Shown here: positions 1 to 7,173 of the stretch, one piece after another
How positions within the stretch are numbered: the stretch's first letter is position 1
Layout: every line of letters starts with the position of its first letter
Source: Rhizobium sp. Q54
GTDB lineage: Bacteria > Pseudomonadota > Alphaproteobacteria > SMXS01
Assembly (NCBI GenBank): GCA_945872035.1
Contig: CAMBYA010000082.1
Location: 1 to 8,492, forward strand
Length of the DNA stretch: 8,492 bases
Direction of reading: 5' to 3'
The notes under the pieces: model-generated
The model's input: the letters and a program-made list of their open reading frames with translations, nothing else
The model's database searches: none
What the model was told of the DNA's origin: nothing
Made by a program: the position numbers and the translations under genes

Positions 1-1253
1 TGGGCCTTTTCGATGCCCTCGCGGTCCAGCGGCGAAAGCCGCCAGTCGAGCGCCGCGAGAGGCTCTCCCAGCGCGTCGCGGCGCGCCGACAGCGTCACCC
101 GGCTGTGCCGGTTCGGCACCTGCTCGGTGTAGTTGTGGATCAGCAGGCACCACGGCGCGCCGCGCCGGCCCAGCGCGAGCCTCGCCAGCCCCGCCGGATG
201 CCGGGCCAGCTGTGCGGCTGCCGCGGCGATCGTCGCACCGCTGTGCATTCCGGGCCGCATCAGCACGCTCCGCACCGCCCAGCCCAGCGTCGGTCGGCAA
301 AACAGCTCGGCCCGGAACTGGGGGATGCGCAGGCTCCTCGCCAGCTGGTTCGTGGCGGTCAGATGGAAGCGGACTTCATGGTCGCCGAACGGCACCTGTC
401 GCCAGTAGTGGGCATAGTCGGCATTGAAGTCGAAGCCCGGACCGGCGGTGACGATGCCCCGTGTCCAGCCGAGATGCTCCATGAAATACCGCCCGACGAG
501 GTCGTGGCCGTTACCGATGCCGGCCGTGATCCGGTCGTTGGACGCCAGCAGCAGCCGGGCGTTCTCGATGCCGCCCGCCGCGAGAACCACCGTGCCCGCG
601 CGGATCGTATGGGAGCGAGAGCCCTCGACGCGGACGGTCACGCCGGTGATCCGGTCCAGCCCGTCGTCCAGCAGCAGCCGGGTGGCAGTGCCATTGAGCA
701 GGATGGCGACGTTGCCCTTGGCGGCAAGCGCCGCGCTGTGGTCCTTGCCGAAATCCACGGCGTTGTAGTGCGAGACCGTGGTCGCGAATCCGTTTCCGAA
801 CGGAAGTATCCGTGCGCCGATCGCTGCCGCGGCGGCACCGGCATCGAACGTGACGCCGCCCAGCCCCAGTATCTCCAGCGCCCTGGGGTAGTGGCGCGCG
901 AGTTCGCCATGGGAGATCGGCCAGGCGCTTTCCGGTATCCAGTCGCGCTCCTCCATCTCCAGCGGCGATAGGGGCACGCAATGTCCGCCCCAAAGCCCGG
1001 TGGTGCCGCCGAGGCGGAAGGCACGGGGCGCCTTCTCGGTAAGATAGGGACGACCGACGACATCCAGCGGCCCGCGTATCGCGTCGCCCGATCCGTCCAG
1101 GCCGCCGCTGTCCAACAGGCAGATACGCCGGTTGTCGCCGGCCAGCTCCATCGCCAGCGTCACGCCCGCGGGTCCTGCGCCGATGATACAGATGTCGGTG
1201 TCGATGCCGCCCTCCGGCGCCACCGTCCGCATGTCGATAATGCCCTCGATCAT
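1..1253 (-). CDS. GMC-family FAD-dependent oxidoreductase, C-terminus cut by window edge
   Basis: Reading the minus strand from ATG at 1253 gives 417 codons without a stop, running off the left edge. A Rossmann FAD motif GAGPAG (residues 25-30) follows the strand ICII, and the second strand ends in an acidic residue (D48). GGTTGLWGG (82-90) is the GMC-type flavin loop, and AAGGIEN (225-231) is the second conserved flavin-contact segment. The C-terminal GMC domain begins near residue 370 with NYTEQ, then SRVTL and RDALGEP before an LDW motif. Family members are usually 500-570 aa, so about 100-150 residues, including the catalytic His pair, lie outside. These enzymes oxidise alcohols, sugars or sterols; the substrate cannot be read here. 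No signal peptide is seen. An in-frame TGA lies just upstream at 1287-1289. ATG at 1232 has a better-spaced GAGGG and is an alternative start, but conserved-looking N-terminal residues precede it. Confidence 0.9.
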   Translation of the reverse strand, partial: MIEGIIDMRTVAPEGGIDTDICIIGAGPAGVTLAMELAGDNRRICLLDSGGLDGSGDAIRGPLDVVGRPYLTEKAPRAFRLGGTTGLWGGHCVPLSPLEMEERDWIPESAWPISHGELARHYPRALEILGLGGVTFDAGAAAAAIGARILPFGNGFATTVSHYNAVDFGKDHSAALAAKGNVAILLNGTATRLLLDDGLDRITGVTVRVEGSRSHTIRAGTVVLAAGGIENARLLLASNDRITAGIGNGHDLVGRYFMEHLGWTRGIVTAGPGFDFNADYAHYWRQVPFGDHEVRFHLTATNQLARSLRIPQFRAELFCRPTLGWAVRSVLMRPGMHSGATIAAAAAQLARHPAGLARLALGRRGAPWCLLIHNYTEQVPNRHSRVTLSARRDALGEPLAALDWRLSPLDREGIEKA

Positions 1254-1288
1254 CTGCGCCCGCGGCCCGGCCCGTTCCTTCCGTCGTC

Positions 1289-1316
1289 ACATTACCGTGT
1301 TACGGGCAGGCGGCAA
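1289..1316 (-). promoter_or_regulatory. candidate sigma70-type promoter for the GMC oxidoreductase gene
   Basis: On the minus strand TTGCCG (1316-1311) is followed after 16 bp by TAATGT (1294-1289), which would give a leader of about 30 nt before the GMC start at 1253. The -35 matches consensus at 4 of 6 positions and the -10 at 3 of 6, so this is only a plausible guess. It shares the 130-bp divergent spacer with the molybdoenzyme promoter candidate. Confidence 0.2.
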
Positions 1317-1324
1317 CTGCGGCT

Positions 1325-1352
1325 TTGCACCGATCAGGCGTGCCGGTAAACT
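1325..1352 (+). promoter_or_regulatory. candidate sigma70-type promoter for the molybdoenzyme gene
   Basis: TTGCAC (1325-1330) and TAAACT (1347-1352) are separated by 16 bp. They would start transcription around 1359, some 25 nt before the ATG at 1384 and just ahead of the GGGGA ribosome-binding site. The -10 matches 4 of 6 consensus positions and the -35 only 3 of 6. No clear operator was seen; the only symmetry is a short CCGT/ACGG repeat at 1295-1305. Confidence 0.25.
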
Positions 1353-1383
1353 CGGGGCCGGACGGCCAAACGGGGAACAGGTC

Positions 1384-3501
1384 ATGACCATACAGCACAA
1401 GCGGACCTTCTGCCGCGTCTGCGAGCCTTCCTGCGGCATGATCGCAACCGTCGAGGACGGCAGGCTGACGGCGCTGCAGCCTGACCGCGAGCATCCTGTC
1501 ACCAAGGGCTTCGTCTGCCACAAGGGCATCTACGGCCTCGACATCCACAACGATCCGGACCGGCTGAACGTCCCGCTGCGCCGGACCGCGCCTGGTCGGT
1601 TCGAGGAGATTTCCTGGGACGCGGCGCTGGACGGCATCGCCTCCGGCCTGCGGCGCATCATCGCCCGGGACGGCGCGCGCGCGGTTGCCGGCTACCGGGG
1701 CAACCCGTCCGCGTTCAATGCGTTGTTCGGACCGGCCTGGGGCAGCTTCATGTCCGGTCTGGGCGACGTGCGCATGTTCAGCTCGGGCACCCAGGACGCG
1801 GCCAACAAGCCTGCCGGCGCCGAGGCCAGTTTCGGCAGCCGCACGGTCCACACCATCCCGGACATCGACCACACGGACTTCCTGCTGATCTTCGGCGAGA
1901 ATCCGGCGGTCAGCCACATGACCTACATGTCGATCGCCGATCCGGTCGGCGTGCTGCGCGAGGCCGAGGCGCGCGGTGCGCGGATCGTCTACGTCAACCC
2001 GCGCACCATCGAGACCGCCCGGTTCGCCGGCAAGGTGCTGCACATCAGGCCCGACACCGACGCCTACCTTATGGCGGCCATGCTGCACGAGATCGACCGC
2101 ACCGTGGGCTTCGACGCCGACGCGGTCGCCCGGCACGGGCGGAATGTCGATGCGTTGCGCACCTTCGTGGCGGCCTATCCCGCCGAGCGGGTCGCGGGCA
2201 TCACCGGCATCGACGCCGGCGCCATCCGGGCGCTGGCCCGCGACTACGCGGCGGCGCCCAGCGCCGGCATCCATATCGCCACCGGCGTCAACATGGGGCG
2301 GCAGGGTACGCAGGCCTATTGGCTGATGAACATGCTGGCCTTCGTCACTGGCAATCTGGGCCGCAAGGGCGGCAACATCTTTTCGCCTGGCTTCTATACC
2401 CGCAGCGCGTCGGCGGGCCGCGGCAGCACCGACGAGGCCGAGTACCTGGACACGCCCTACGGCACGGTCCGCAAGCCTGGCGGCGTCGGCATAACGCTGC
2501 CCGGCGTGCTGATGGCCGACATGATCCTGGATGAGGCGGACCCCATCCGGGCGATGATCGTCAACGCGGGCAACCCGGTGCTGTCGGTGGGCGGCGAGCA
2601 GCGGACCCGCCGGGCGCTGGAGTCGCTGGAGCTGCTGGTCTGTGTCGACATCTACCGCAGCCCGACGGCCGAGTTGGCGCACTACGTCCTGCCCGCCGCC
2701 GGGGCGTTCGAGCGCGAGGACGTCAACGCGCTGGGTATCGGGCTGCAACACCAGCCCTTCGTGCAATATACCGACGCGGTCGTCGAACCGGCGTTCGAGC
2801 GCAAGCCCGAATGGTGGATTTATGGCCAGCTGTCCCAGCGCATGGACCTGCCGTCGCTGTTCGACGGCGGCGACAGCCCGGATCTCTGGGGCCGGATGAA
2901 CGCCATGCTGCGATCCAGCGGTCATTCCATGGATGAACTCAGGCGTGACGAGGTGATCGTGCTCGCCCAGCCCGAGCCGGAAGCGTTTTTCGACAGCGTC
3001 ATCCAGACCGAGGACAAGCGGGTGGAGTGCTTTCCGCCCATGCTGGCGGCGGCGCGCGAGCGCATGGAAGCGATTTTCCGAGAACTCGAGGCCGAGCCGC
3101 GCGACCAGCTCAAGCTGATCACACGCCGCGACGGCTACATGATGAACACCTGGTACGCCAACCTGCCGCGCATGAAGCGCAAGGGCAGGGACCGCAACTT
3201 CTTGCTGATGCATCCGGACGACGCCAAGGCGCGGCAGCTTCGCGACGGTGCCACGGTCAAGGTGCGGTCGCCATGGGGCGAGCGGGATATCGAGCTGAAG
3301 TTCGACGCCGACATGATGCCGGGCGTGGTCGCCATTAACCATGGCTGGGGTCACACCATGGCAGCCGGGATGCGGGTCGCCCGCGCCACGGCCGGCGTCA
3401 ACGCCAACGCGCTGCTGCCGTCCGGTCCGGGCGCCTACGAGCCGGTCTCCAACCAGGCGCACATGACCGGCATTCCCGTAGACGTGATGGTGGCCGGCTA
3501 A
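1384..3501 (+). CDS. molybdopterin-dependent oxidoreductase (bis-MGD/[4Fe-4S], DMSO reductase superfamily), substrate unknown
   Basis: This is a 705-aa protein whose cofactors should be bis-molybdopterin guanine dinucleotide and one [4Fe-4S] cluster. The cluster ligands are visible as C10-x2-C13-x3-C17-x27-C45. Next come the Mo-pterin body, with GNLGRKGGN (323-331) and NAGNP (394-398), and a C-terminal dinucleotide-binding beta-barrel from about 585 ending in NQAHMTGIPVDV. The protein has no Tat leader, so it is probably cytoplasmic. The segment that normally carries the metal ligand reads SSGTQDAANKPAGAEASFG (133-151); aligned by eye, the ligand position falls on Ala144, not Cys, Sec, Ser or Asp. 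The ATG at 1384 is preferred over an in-frame start at 1132 because GGGGA sits 7 nt upstream, the Fe-S motif follows at once, and the longer form would overlap the divergent gene. No electron-transfer or chaperone subunit is adjacent. Family assignment is firm; the reaction is not determinable. Confidence 0.93.
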   Translation: MTIQHKRTFCRVCEPSCGMIATVEDGRLTALQPDREHPVTKGFVCHKGIYGLDIHNDPDRLNVPLRRTAPGRFEEISWDAALDGIASGLRRIIARDGARAVAGYRGNPSAFNALFGPAWGSFMSGLGDVRMFSSGTQDAANKPAGAEASFGSRTVHTIPDIDHTDFLLIFGENPAVSHMTYMSIADPVGVLREAEARGARIVYVNPRTIETARFAGKVLHIRPDTDAYLMAAMLHEIDRTVGFDADAVARHGRNVDALRTFVAAYPAERVAGITGIDAGAIRALARDYAAAPSAGIHIATGVNMGRQGTQAYWLMNMLAFVTGNLGRKGGNIFSPGFYTRSASAGRGSTDEAEYLDTPYGTVRKPGGVGITLPGVLMADMILDEADPIRAMIVNAGNPVLSVGGEQRTRRALESLELLVCVDIYRSPTAELAHYVLPAAGAFEREDVNALGIGLQHQPFVQYTDAVVEPAFERKPEWWIYGQLSQRMDLPSLFDGGDSPDLWGRMNAMLRSSGHSMDELRRDEVIVLAQPEPEAFFDSVIQTEDKRVECFPPMLAAARERMEAIFRELEAEPRDQLKLITRRDGYMMNTWYANLPRMKRKGRDRNFLLMHPDDAKARQLRDGATVKVRSPWGERDIELKFDADMMPGVVAINHGWGHTMAAGMRVARATAGVNANALLPSGPGAYEPVSNQAHMTGIPVDVMVAG

Positions 3502-3503
3502 CG

Positions 3504-3533
3504 AAAAGGGCCGGCGCACAAGGCACCGGCCCT
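3504..3533. terminator. intrinsic terminator between convergent genes
   Basis: Arms AGGGCCGGCGC (3507-3517) and GCACCGGCCCT (3523-3533) form an 11-bp stem with one C-A mismatch and a 5-nt loop, ACAAG. On the minus strand the hairpin runs into TTTT (3507-3504), so it best fits the end of the stress-protein gene that stops at 3561. On the plus strand it lies 5 nt after the molybdoenzyme stop but has no T-tract, so it would be weaker in that direction. Confidence 0.7.
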
Positions 3534-3560
3534 CGATCCATATCCAACCGTACCAGATGG

Positions 3561-4037
3561 TTACATCTGGATCTTCTTGTGCTCTGTGAGATCGGGCTTG
3601 CGGTCCTTGCCGCGCGCCCTGGCCATTTCCCACATGGTCTTGATAGTGCTGCTGGTGCCGTCCCAGAACTCGGCGTAGGACGGAGTCACGACGACCGCGG
3701 CAACGTTGGCGCCATCGGGCCCTCCCACGAACCAGGCATCGGCCGCCTTGTTCCAGAGTTCCTTGATCAGCCCTCGGTCCTGACTGATCGCGGCCGTGCC
3801 CGAGATGGAGATGAAGTTCCGGTCCTTCGGCGCGATGAAGGCGAGGAGGATATCGTGATCCTGCTCCAGCTGATCTGTCATGGGCGTGGCGTTCTCGACC
3901 AGGAAGCGGATGACGCCGGCATCCTTGTCGACCCGCGGCGACATGGGCCGCGAGCGCATGCTTTCGCCGTCATGGGTCGTCGCCATGCAGAACGCGAAAT
4001 CGTCGAGCAGGTCCCAGAGTTCTTTCTGATCCGACAT
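3561..4037 (-). CDS. pyridoxamine 5'-phosphate oxidase-fold general stress protein (GSP26-like)
   Basis: A 158-aa cytoplasmic protein of the split-barrel flavin-binding fold. Visible hallmarks are the N-terminal helix ELWDLLDDF (6-14), the strand ending in MRSRPMS (27-33), FISISGTA (75-82), and the segment AWFVGGPDGANVA (101-113) followed by TPSYAEFWD (118-126). This arrangement is typical of the general stress protein 26 / Pyrid_ox_like family rather than true PdxH. Members bind FMN or related flavins; their cellular reaction is mostly unknown, and stress-linked expression is common in the family. GAGGAG (4049-4044) lies 6 nt before the ATG, fixing the start. An EcfG-like GGAAC-N17-GTT element sits just upstream, about 30 nt from the start codon. 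The gene converges on the molybdoenzyme and shares the hairpin at 3504-3533. Length is normal for the family and no residues appear to be missing. Confidence 0.88.
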   Translation of the reverse strand: MSDQKELWDLLDDFAFCMATTHDGESMRSRPMSPRVDKDAGVIRFLVENATPMTDQLEQDHDILLAFIAPKDRNFISISGTAAISQDRGLIKELWNKAADAWFVGGPDGANVAAVVVTPSYAEFWDGTSSTIKTMWEMARARGKDRKPDLTEHKKIQM

Positions 4038-4065
4038 CGTTCTCTCCTCGTTGTTGTGAGTGGGA

Positions 4066-4092
4066 GGAACTGCTCAACCGCCGGTTGGTTCC
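4066..4092 (-). promoter_or_regulatory. EcfG-like general-stress promoter, symmetrical (readable in both directions)
   Basis: On the minus strand GGAAC (4092-4088) is separated by exactly 17 bp from GTT (4070-4068), which matches the known alphaproteobacterial EcfG pattern GGAAC-N16/17-(C)GTT. Transcription would begin near 4060, leaving a short leader containing GAGGAG before the stress-protein ATG at 4037. The element is symmetrical: on the plus strand GGAAC (4066-4070) also precedes GTT (4088-4090) by 17 bp, pointing to the DUF1344 gene with a leader of about 110 nt. Inside it is a second repeat, CAACCG-C-CGGTTG (4075-4087), so it could also be a repressor or activator operator. Confidence 0.5.
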
Positions 4093-4146
4093 GCTGCAGG
4101 GCTATCGACAGCACACCGCGGGATTGAACGTTCGCCAGATATTGCA

Positions 4147-4174
4147 TTGCCGTATAGACGAAGATGTCTTACAT
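4147..4174 (+). promoter_or_regulatory. weak alternative promoter candidate for the DUF1344 gene
   Basis: TTGCCG (4147-4152) and TTACAT (4169-4174) are spaced by 16 bp, about 30 nt upstream of the DUF1344 ATG. The -35 matches 4 of 6 consensus positions and the -10 only 3 of 6. The stretch 4165-4197 is clearly more AT-rich than its surroundings, which fits a promoter or leader. It competes with the EcfG-like element further upstream. Confidence 0.2.
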
Positions 4175-4206
4175 AAAACGCCCGTTGTAATTAATTAGGA
4201 GCAGAC

Positions 4207-4473
4207 ATGAACAAGCTTTTCATGGGCGCGGTGGCGATCGCCGCGATCGCGGTGTCCGGCGCCGCCCTGGCGGAAAACACCAACGCCAAGATCCGCAAGG
4301 TGGACACCGAGCACAATGAACTGACGCTCAAGAACGGCTTCAGGTTCACCTACGGCGACGAGATCAACGAAGCCGAACTGACCGAGGGTGCGTTCGCCAA
4401 GGTCACGTACAAGAAGAACAAGGACGGCCAGCTCGTGGCAACCAAGATCGTGGTCAAGAAGGCCGGTGACTGA
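4207..4473 (+). CDS. DUF1344-family small periplasmic protein
   Basis: An 88-aa precursor with a clear Sec signal peptide: Lys3, a hydrophobic core at about residues 4-21, and an A-L-A cleavage site after residue 22, leaving a 66-aa mature protein. The mature part alternates short strands of the type I-R-K-V-D, E-L-T-L-K-N-G, F-T-Y-G-D, A-K-V-T-Y and T-K-I-V-V-K-K. This gives the pattern of a small beta-barrel and matches DUF1344, a family common in rhizobial and related alphaproteobacteria and without known function. It is rich in Lys and Glu and contains no cysteine. AGGAG (4197-4201) lies 5 nt before the ATG. The gene stands alone: it is divergent from the stress-protein gene and followed by its own terminator at 4494-4533, so it is probably not part of the cytochrome operon downstream. 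Fold and export are well supported; function is unknown. Confidence 0.82.
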   Translation: MNKLFMGAVAIAAIAVSGAALAENTNAKIRKVDTEHNELTLKNGFRFTYGDEINEAELTEGAFAKVTYKKNKDGQLVATKIVVKKAGD

Positions 4474-4493
4474 CGCTGCGTTCACAGACGGAC

Positions 4494-4533
4494 GAAAGCC
4501 TCGCAGGAGCGATCCGGGCGGGGCTTTCCTTTT
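4494..4533 (+). terminator. intrinsic terminator of the DUF1344 gene
   Basis: GAAAGCCTCGC (4494-4504) pairs with GCGGGGCTTTC (4518-4528) over 11 bp with one T-G wobble and a 13-nt loop. It is followed by TTTT at 4530-4533. It lies 20 nt after the stop codon at 4471-4473 and separates the DUF1344 unit from the cytochrome gene. Confidence 0.72.
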
Positions 4534-4726
4534 CCGCGCTCGCCTCGCGCTCGCTACATCCCTATTTGCGGCGGCGTGAAACGTGCTAACCTAACGTCTT
4601 GCGGCGCGGCGGTTATTTGGTATGGACCGACGCGCAGCCTAGACCGGCATCTCCGGGGGGAGAGCAGGCCGGTCCCGTATCTTCGAGGCCAACATCGTTG
4701 AAGTGCCGCTCGCGAGGGGATGGGCA
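4534..4726 (+). promoter_or_regulatory. leader/promoter region of the cytochrome operon, with an imperfect hairpin at 4642-4674
   Basis: No gene is visible in these 193 bp. GACCGGC (4642-4648) and GCCGGTC (4668-4674) are perfect inverted arms. Between them TCTCC (4650-4654) can pair with GGAGA (4659-4663), giving a two-part 12-bp stem with a small internal loop, 52 nt before the ATG at 4727. No T-run follows, so a terminator is unlikely; an operator or mRNA structure is possible. A weak promoter guess is TTGCGG (4566-4571) with the repeated CTAAC (4586-4590 and 4591-4595) in the -10 region. Confidence 0.3.
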
Positions 4727-7162
4727 ATGCAGTGGTGTCGGTTTCGGCTGATCGCGGCTCTGGCCGCGGCGTTTGTGTTCGCGACGGCTGTCTGGGGCGA
4801 CGCGCGGGCGCAGAGCATGCTCAGCGGCGACTATGTCGCCACCAATGCCCCGTACACGGAAAGCGACCGGGCCGGGCGCGAGGTCTGGTTCTTCGCGACC
4901 GCGTTCAACGACCGCTTCTTCACCTATGCCTATCCGCAGCGCCTGGGTGCCGCCATCGACTGGTACAAGGTGTTGGCCGCCGAGCACCACGACCAGCTGT
5001 TCCAGGGCTGGGGCGCCATTCCCGATCCCGACTGCTGCATTCCCGGCCAGCCCAATTGCCCGGCCAAGAGCCTGGAGCAGACCTATGGCTTCCCCTATTG
5101 CCCGGGCGACGCCGACCTGCTGAACCATGTGGGCAAGGAGGGCTACAAGGATCCCGCCTGCCTGTTCCAGGACGGCCCCTACAACATGTCGACGCCGCAC
5201 GGCGCCAAGGACCAGCGCCAGAGCGCCTGCGACCTGCGGTTCGGCACCTCGACCGGCGCGCTCGGGTTGCGGAAGTTCCCCAATCCGCGCTTCGACGCCA
5301 AGAAATGGAAGGCGCTCAACGGCTCGCTGGCGTCATGGGACGGCTACCGGAAGTTCCTGTCGAACGACCCGGCCAAGGCGGACAGCCGGATGAACCGGCT
5401 GTTCGACGGCTCCATCGAGCCGCCGTTCCGCATCGGCATGGCCTGCGGCGCCTGCCACATCAGCTACAAGCCGGAGAATCCGCCCGCCGATCCGAACCAT
5501 CCCGAGTGGGAGAATATCGACGGCCTGGTCGGCAACCAGTACAGCCGCATTTCCCAGCTGCTCGCGTCGGGCATGGAGAAGCACCGGCTGGAATGGCAAC
5601 TGATCGGCTGGGCGCGGCCCGGCACGGTCGACACCTCGGCGCTGCCCATGGACACGGCCTCCAACCCGGGCACCATGAACGCCATCATCAACTTCATGAA
5701 GCGGCCGCTGCACGACCATGAGGTGCTGAAGTGGCGCAAGGCCTCGACCTGCGCCTCGGGTGCCGATCCGGCGGTCTGCTGGTGCGAGCCGGGCAAGCCC
5801 GGCAAGTGCTGGGAGCGGTCGCTGAAGACCGAGAAGGTGGCCAATATCCTCAAGGGCGGCGAGGACTCCATCGGCTACCAGGAAGCGATCCAGCGCGTCT
5901 ACTTCAACATCGGCTCGTGCTCGGAGCAGTGCTGGCTGAACCATATCCCGGATCTGCGCGCGGTCGATCCGGCCCAGCGCAACTACGGCCAGACGCCGTT
6001 CGACATCGGCCAATGCCGCCGCGACTGCGCCAGCTTCCGCGCCATCGAGGACCGTCTGGACGACGTGGTGGCGTTCTTCCTTACCGCGCGCCCGACCGAT
6101 CTCTACAAGGCGCGCGGCATGGGCAGCGAGCGTGACCTGGAAGTGGCGCTCGACCGCGAGTTCGGCCCGGACGCGGTCACCCAGGGCCGCAAGGTGTTCG
6201 CCCAGAGCTGCGCCCGCTGCCATTCCAGCCAGAAGGGACCCTACGACAACGTCGATTTCCGCGCCGTCGATCCCGCCGATCCGACCTTGCGCGTCGACTG
6301 GCTCGGCAATGACGAACCGACGCTCGCCTCGGAGGTCGGCACCTACAACGCCCGCGCATTGCACTCCAACCACATGGAGAGCCGTGTCTGGGCACAGTAT
6401 GCGTCGAACACGCTGCACCAGCGGCCCGCCGATCCCAACCTGAAGGAATTGCTGAAGGGGAACGGCCGCGGCTATTACCGCAACATCTCGTTGCTCAGCG
6501 TCTGGGCGCATGCGCCGTTCATGCACAACAACGCCGTCGGCCCCGAGATCTGCGGCAAGCCGACCGATCCGGCCTACGACCTCTACACGTCGCCCTATGT
6601 GGATGCCGCCGGCAAGGCGCTGGCCAATCCGCCGGCCTGCTGGCCGTTGGATCCGTCGGTCGAAGGCCGGTACAGGCTCTACAAGGCGTCCATGGAGGAG
6701 CTGCTCAACCCGGCGTCGCGGGTGCCCAAGATGTTCATCACCCAGGACGACATCATCGTCGACGTGGCGCCCGAGCTGAAGATCGGCGACATCACCACGG
6801 GACTGACCCTGAAGATACCCAAGGGCTTCCCGGCCGTGGCGCTGAACAGCCTGCGCTACAAGGACCTGATGCACGACATGGTGCTGCTCGAGCGGCACGA
6901 GGGCAAGCTGGACGGCAAGTACAAGGGCATGCTGACGCCGGCGCAATACGCCGACCTCAAGACCGGCCTCAAGGAATTGCGCGACCGGCTGCTGAGGGAG
7001 CGGGAGAAGGCCATCGTCGACATCACCGGCGATCCCAACACCTTCGTGCAGCGCTACTATTCGAACGTGCTCGACCGGGTCGAGAACAAGGGCCACCGCT
7101 TCGGCGAGGACTTGTCGCCTACCGACAAGAAGGCGCTGATCGCCTTCATGGCGACGTTGTGA
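4727..7162 (+). CDS. large exported di-heme c-type cytochrome, RoxA/MauG/di-heme peroxidase-like
   Basis: An 811-aa precursor. The Sec signal peptide (1-28) ends in A-R-A before Q29, so the mature protein acts in the periplasm or outside. Two covalent haem c sites are visible: CGACH (240-244) and CARCH (495-499). SVWAHAPFMHNN (591-602) resembles the W-x-T-A-P-Y-x-H-N-G-S motif of RoxA and di-heme peroxidases, and the C-terminus (DKKALIAFMATL) looks like the last helix of a cytochrome c fold. Bacterial CCPs are about 330 aa and RoxA about 680, so this protein is long. The extra length includes a Cys-rich stretch, 342-434, between the haems. The mature protein has 20 Cys, 16 of them outside haem motifs, which suggests many disulfides. 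ATG 4727 is preferred over GTG 4703 because AGGGG (4715-4719) is 7 nt upstream. Likely roles are peroxidase, oxygenase or electron transfer; the substrate is unknown. Its stop abuts the lipoprotein ribosome-binding site. Confidence 0.85.
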   Translation: MQWCRFRLIAALAAAFVFATAVWGDARAQSMLSGDYVATNAPYTESDRAGREVWFFATAFNDRFFTYAYPQRLGAAIDWYKVLAAEHHDQLFQGWGAIPDPDCCIPGQPNCPAKSLEQTYGFPYCPGDADLLNHVGKEGYKDPACLFQDGPYNMSTPHGAKDQRQSACDLRFGTSTGALGLRKFPNPRFDAKKWKALNGSLASWDGYRKFLSNDPAKADSRMNRLFDGSIEPPFRIGMACGACHISYKPENPPADPNHPEWENIDGLVGNQYSRISQLLASGMEKHRLEWQLIGWARPGTVDTSALPMDTASNPGTMNAIINFMKRPLHDHEVLKWRKASTCASGADPAVCWCEPGKPGKCWERSLKTEKVANILKGGEDSIGYQEAIQRVYFNIGSCSEQCWLNHIPDLRAVDPAQRNYGQTPFDIGQCRRDCASFRAIEDRLDDVVAFFLTARPTDLYKARGMGSERDLEVALDREFGPDAVTQGRKVFAQSCARCHSSQKGPYDNVDFRAVDPADPTLRVDWLGNDEPTLASEVGTYNARALHSNHMESRVWAQYASNTLHQRPADPNLKELLKGNGRGYYRNISLLSVWAHAPFMHNNAVGPEICGKPTDPAYDLYTSPYVDAAGKALANPPACWPLDPSVEGRYRLYKASMEELLNPASRVPKMFITQDDIIVDVAPELKIGDITTGLTLKIPKGFPAVALNSLRYKDLMHDMVLLERHEGKLDGKYKGMLTPAQYADLKTGLKELRDRLLREREKAIVDITGDPNTFVQRYYSNVLDRVENKGHRFGEDLSPTDKKALIAFMATL

Positions 7163-7173
7163 GGAGGCCGGTC

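Noticed and set aside
105..971. Plus-strand 288-codon open frame at the left end
   Set aside because: It lies antisense to the GMC oxidoreductase, whose minus-strand frame has an FAD motif and conserved GMC segments and stays open across 417 codons.
511..1290. Minus-strand 259-codon frame overlapping the GMC gene start
   Set aside because: It is a different frame from the GMC protein, very Arg/Gly/His-rich and without domain features.
1295..1305. Small CCGT/ACGG inverted repeat in the GMC/molybdoenzyme spacer
   Set aside because: A 4-bp arm with a 3-nt centre is not enough to call an operator.
1300..3633. A 777-codon open frame on the minus strand opposite the molybdoenzyme
   Set aside because: It is rich in His, Arg, Gly, Val and Asp with no recognisable motif, the usual antisense shadow of a high-GC gene, while the plus strand carries clear Fe-S and pterin motifs.
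4126..4133. 8-bp palindrome GAACGTTC in the stress protein/DUF1344 spacer
   Set aside because: It is too short to distinguish from chance and is not spaced as an EcfG promoter with the nearby GGAAC elements.
5780..6028. Possible extra haem sites at CWCEPGKPGKCW, CSEQCW and CRRDC in the cytochrome
   Set aside because: None is CXXCH or a known CX3CH/CX4CH variant with a following His; I read these cysteines as structural, so only two haems are called.
5333..7096. A 587-codon minus-strand open frame opposite the di-heme cytochrome
   Set aside because: It is a shadow caused by third-position GC bias; the plus-strand frame has both CXXCH motifs, a signal peptide and good coupling to the next gene.
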